NCBI GenBank assembly: GCA_016861105.1
Contig: BOKS01000002.1
Span: forward strand, 1-64,000
Source of the DNA: Betaproteobacteria bacterium
GTDB taxonomy: Bacteria > Pseudomonadota > Gammaproteobacteria > Burkholderiales > Casimicrobiaceae
DNA length: 64,000 bases
Direction of reading: 5' to 3'
Below are positions 62,903 to 64,000 of this stretch, in pieces. The translations under genes and the position numbers were made by a program. The notes under the pieces are model-generated. The model had not been told where the DNA came from and made no database searches. It saw nothing but the letters and a program-made list of their open reading frames with translations. The stretch's first letter is position 1. Every line of letters begins with the position of its first letter.

Positions 62903-63021
62903 AGCGCTTCGCGGCAACGGGGTCAGAGCCGTTCTTCGCCGGTGCAGCCGTGGCTTCGTACGGCGACCGTTCGGCGAAGAACGTCTCTGACCCCGTTGCC
63001 GTCGCTGACCCCTTTCGGTGA
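62899..63021 (+). CDS. 40-codon bridging ORF containing palindromic element 3
   Basis: ATGA overlaps the asnB stop; runs MKRFAATGSEPFFAGAAVASYGDRSAKNVSDPVAVADPFR; stop TGA overlaps the GTG start of the next gene (GTGA). Confidence 0.35.
   Translation: MKRFAATGSEPFFAGAAVASYGDRSAKNVSDPVAVADPFR
62913..63012. repeat. Palindromic element 3 of the GGGTCAGAG family
   Basis: 29-nt arms 62913-62941 and 62972-63000 with one mismatch, plus an extra CTGACCCC at 63005-63012. Confidence 0.9.
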
Positions 63022-64000
63022 CGGCGATGCGCATCCTGCACGTCCTCGACCACTCGCTGCCGCTGCACAGCGGCTACGCGTTCCGCACCGCGGCGATCCT
63101 GCGCGAGCAGCACGCGCTCGGCTGGGAGACGCTGCAGCTGACCACGCCGCGACAGCAGGCCGGCGACGACGTCGAGCGGGCCGGCGGGCTCGTCTTCCAC
63201 CGCACGCCGCTGCCCGGGTCCGCGCTCGCCCGCGTGCCGCTGGCTGGCTACGCGCGGGAGATGGCCGCCACCGCGGCGCGCATCGGTGCGCTGGCGGCAT
63301 CGTTCCGGCCCGACGTGCTCCACGCGCACTCGCCGGTGCTCGACGTGCTGCCCGCGCTGCGCGTGGGGCGCCGGCTCGGGCTGCCGGTCGTCTACGAGCT
63401 GCGTGCGCTGTGGGAGGACGCCGCCGTCGACCACGGCACGACCACCGAGGGAAGCGCGCGCTACCGCGCGTCGCGCGGCGTCGAGACGTGGGCGCTGCGC
63501 CGCGTCGACCACGTGACGACGATCTGCGAGGGCCTGCGCGCGGAGATCGTCGCGCGCGGCATCGCGCCCGAGCGCGTGACCGTGGTGCCCAACGCGGTGG
63601 ACGTCGCCGCGTTCCGTTTCGCGCAGCCGGCCGACGACGCGCTGCGCGCCCGGCTGGGCTTCGCCGGCTGCACGGTCGTCGGCTTCGCCGGCTCGTTCTA
63701 CGCCTACGAGGGAATCGACCTGCTGATCGACGCCGTGGCGCGCCTCGCCCCCGCCCACCGGCGCCTGCGCGTGCTGCTGGTCGGCGGCGGCCCGCAGGAG
63801 CGGGCGCTGCGCGCGCAGGCGATCGAGCAGGGACTGGGCGACCGCGTCGTCTTCAGCGGCCGCGTGCCGCACGACGAGGTGCAGCGCTACTACGGGCTCA
63901 TCGACGTGCTCGCGTATCCCCGCCACCGGATGCGCCTCACGGAGCTCGTCACCCCGCTCAAGCCGCTGGAGGCGATGGCGCAGGGCCGCATGCTCGTCGC
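63018..64000 (+). CDS. XrtA/PEP-CTERM-associated glycosyltransferase (GT4), truncated by window end
   Basis: Own translation: MRILHVLDHSLPLHSGYAFRTAAILREQHALGWETLQLTTPRQ...VVYELRALWEDAAVDHGTTTEGSARYRASRGVETWALRRVDHVTTICEGL. Not in the ORF track because no stop lies in the window; alternative ATG 63027. Confidence 0.92.
   Translation, partial: MTAMRILHVLDHSLPLHSGYAFRTAAILREQHALGWETLQLTTPRQQAGDDVERAGGLVFHRTPLPGSALARVPLAGYAREMAATAARIGALAASFRPDVLHAHSPVLDVLPALRVGRRLGLPVVYELRALWEDAAVDHGTTTEGSARYRASRGVETWALRRVDHVTTICEGLRAEIVARGIAPERVTVVPNAVDVAAFRFAQPADDALRARLGFAGCTVVGFAGSFYAYEGIDLLIDAVARLAPAHRRLRVLLVGGGPQERALRAQAIEQGLGDRVVFSGRVPHDEVQRYYGLIDVLAYPRHRMRLTELVTPLKPLEAMAQGRMLV

Overview
High-GC, betaproteobacterial-looking chromosomal segment. 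Assignments come from reading the supplied translations; no database search was run. (1) 1-3.5 kb: visibly less GC-rich, island-like left end with an AlpA-type regulator, a small coupled ORF and a long ORF. That ORF starts as a phage/plasmid TOPRIM primase plus RepA-type ATPase and ends as an S-layer-like secreted-protein tail, so it is a probable decayed fusion or assembly chimera. (2) 3.7-31.9 kb: housekeeping and metabolism. Genes include Bax-inhibitor-1 family, rlmD, tsaB-rimI-UDG, lemA with two TPM proteins, lplT, alr, hldD, comEA-like, cysM, exonuclease, phzF, mnmH, tesA, lolD-like ABC plus FtsX permease, truncated globin, Nat-type ABC exporter, alpha/beta hydrolase, a tryptophan-to-kynurenine group and two glycosyltransferases. 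(3) 32-47.7 kb: DUF2970, clpB with a near-perfect sigma32 promoter, a Fur-box-preceded small-ORF pair, DUF2917, LysR, cytochrome P460, HxlR, methyltransferase, dapA, bamC, MBL hydrolase, purC, a DUF7931-like protein, RoxA-like cupin, slyD-like and mutS. (4) 47.8-64 kb: a PEP-CTERM substrate gene with a sigma54-type promoter and a long XrtA/exosortase EPS cluster running off the right edge. The most interesting unexplained structure is a family of three intergenic palindromes (31.9, 42.5 and 62.9 kb). They share GGGTCAGAG/CTCTGACCC blocks but have unrelated, self-complementary cores. One supplies stop codons to both convergent neighbours. Another lies inside a 40-codon ORF that bridges asnB to the next glycosyltransferase with 4-bp overlaps at both ends.
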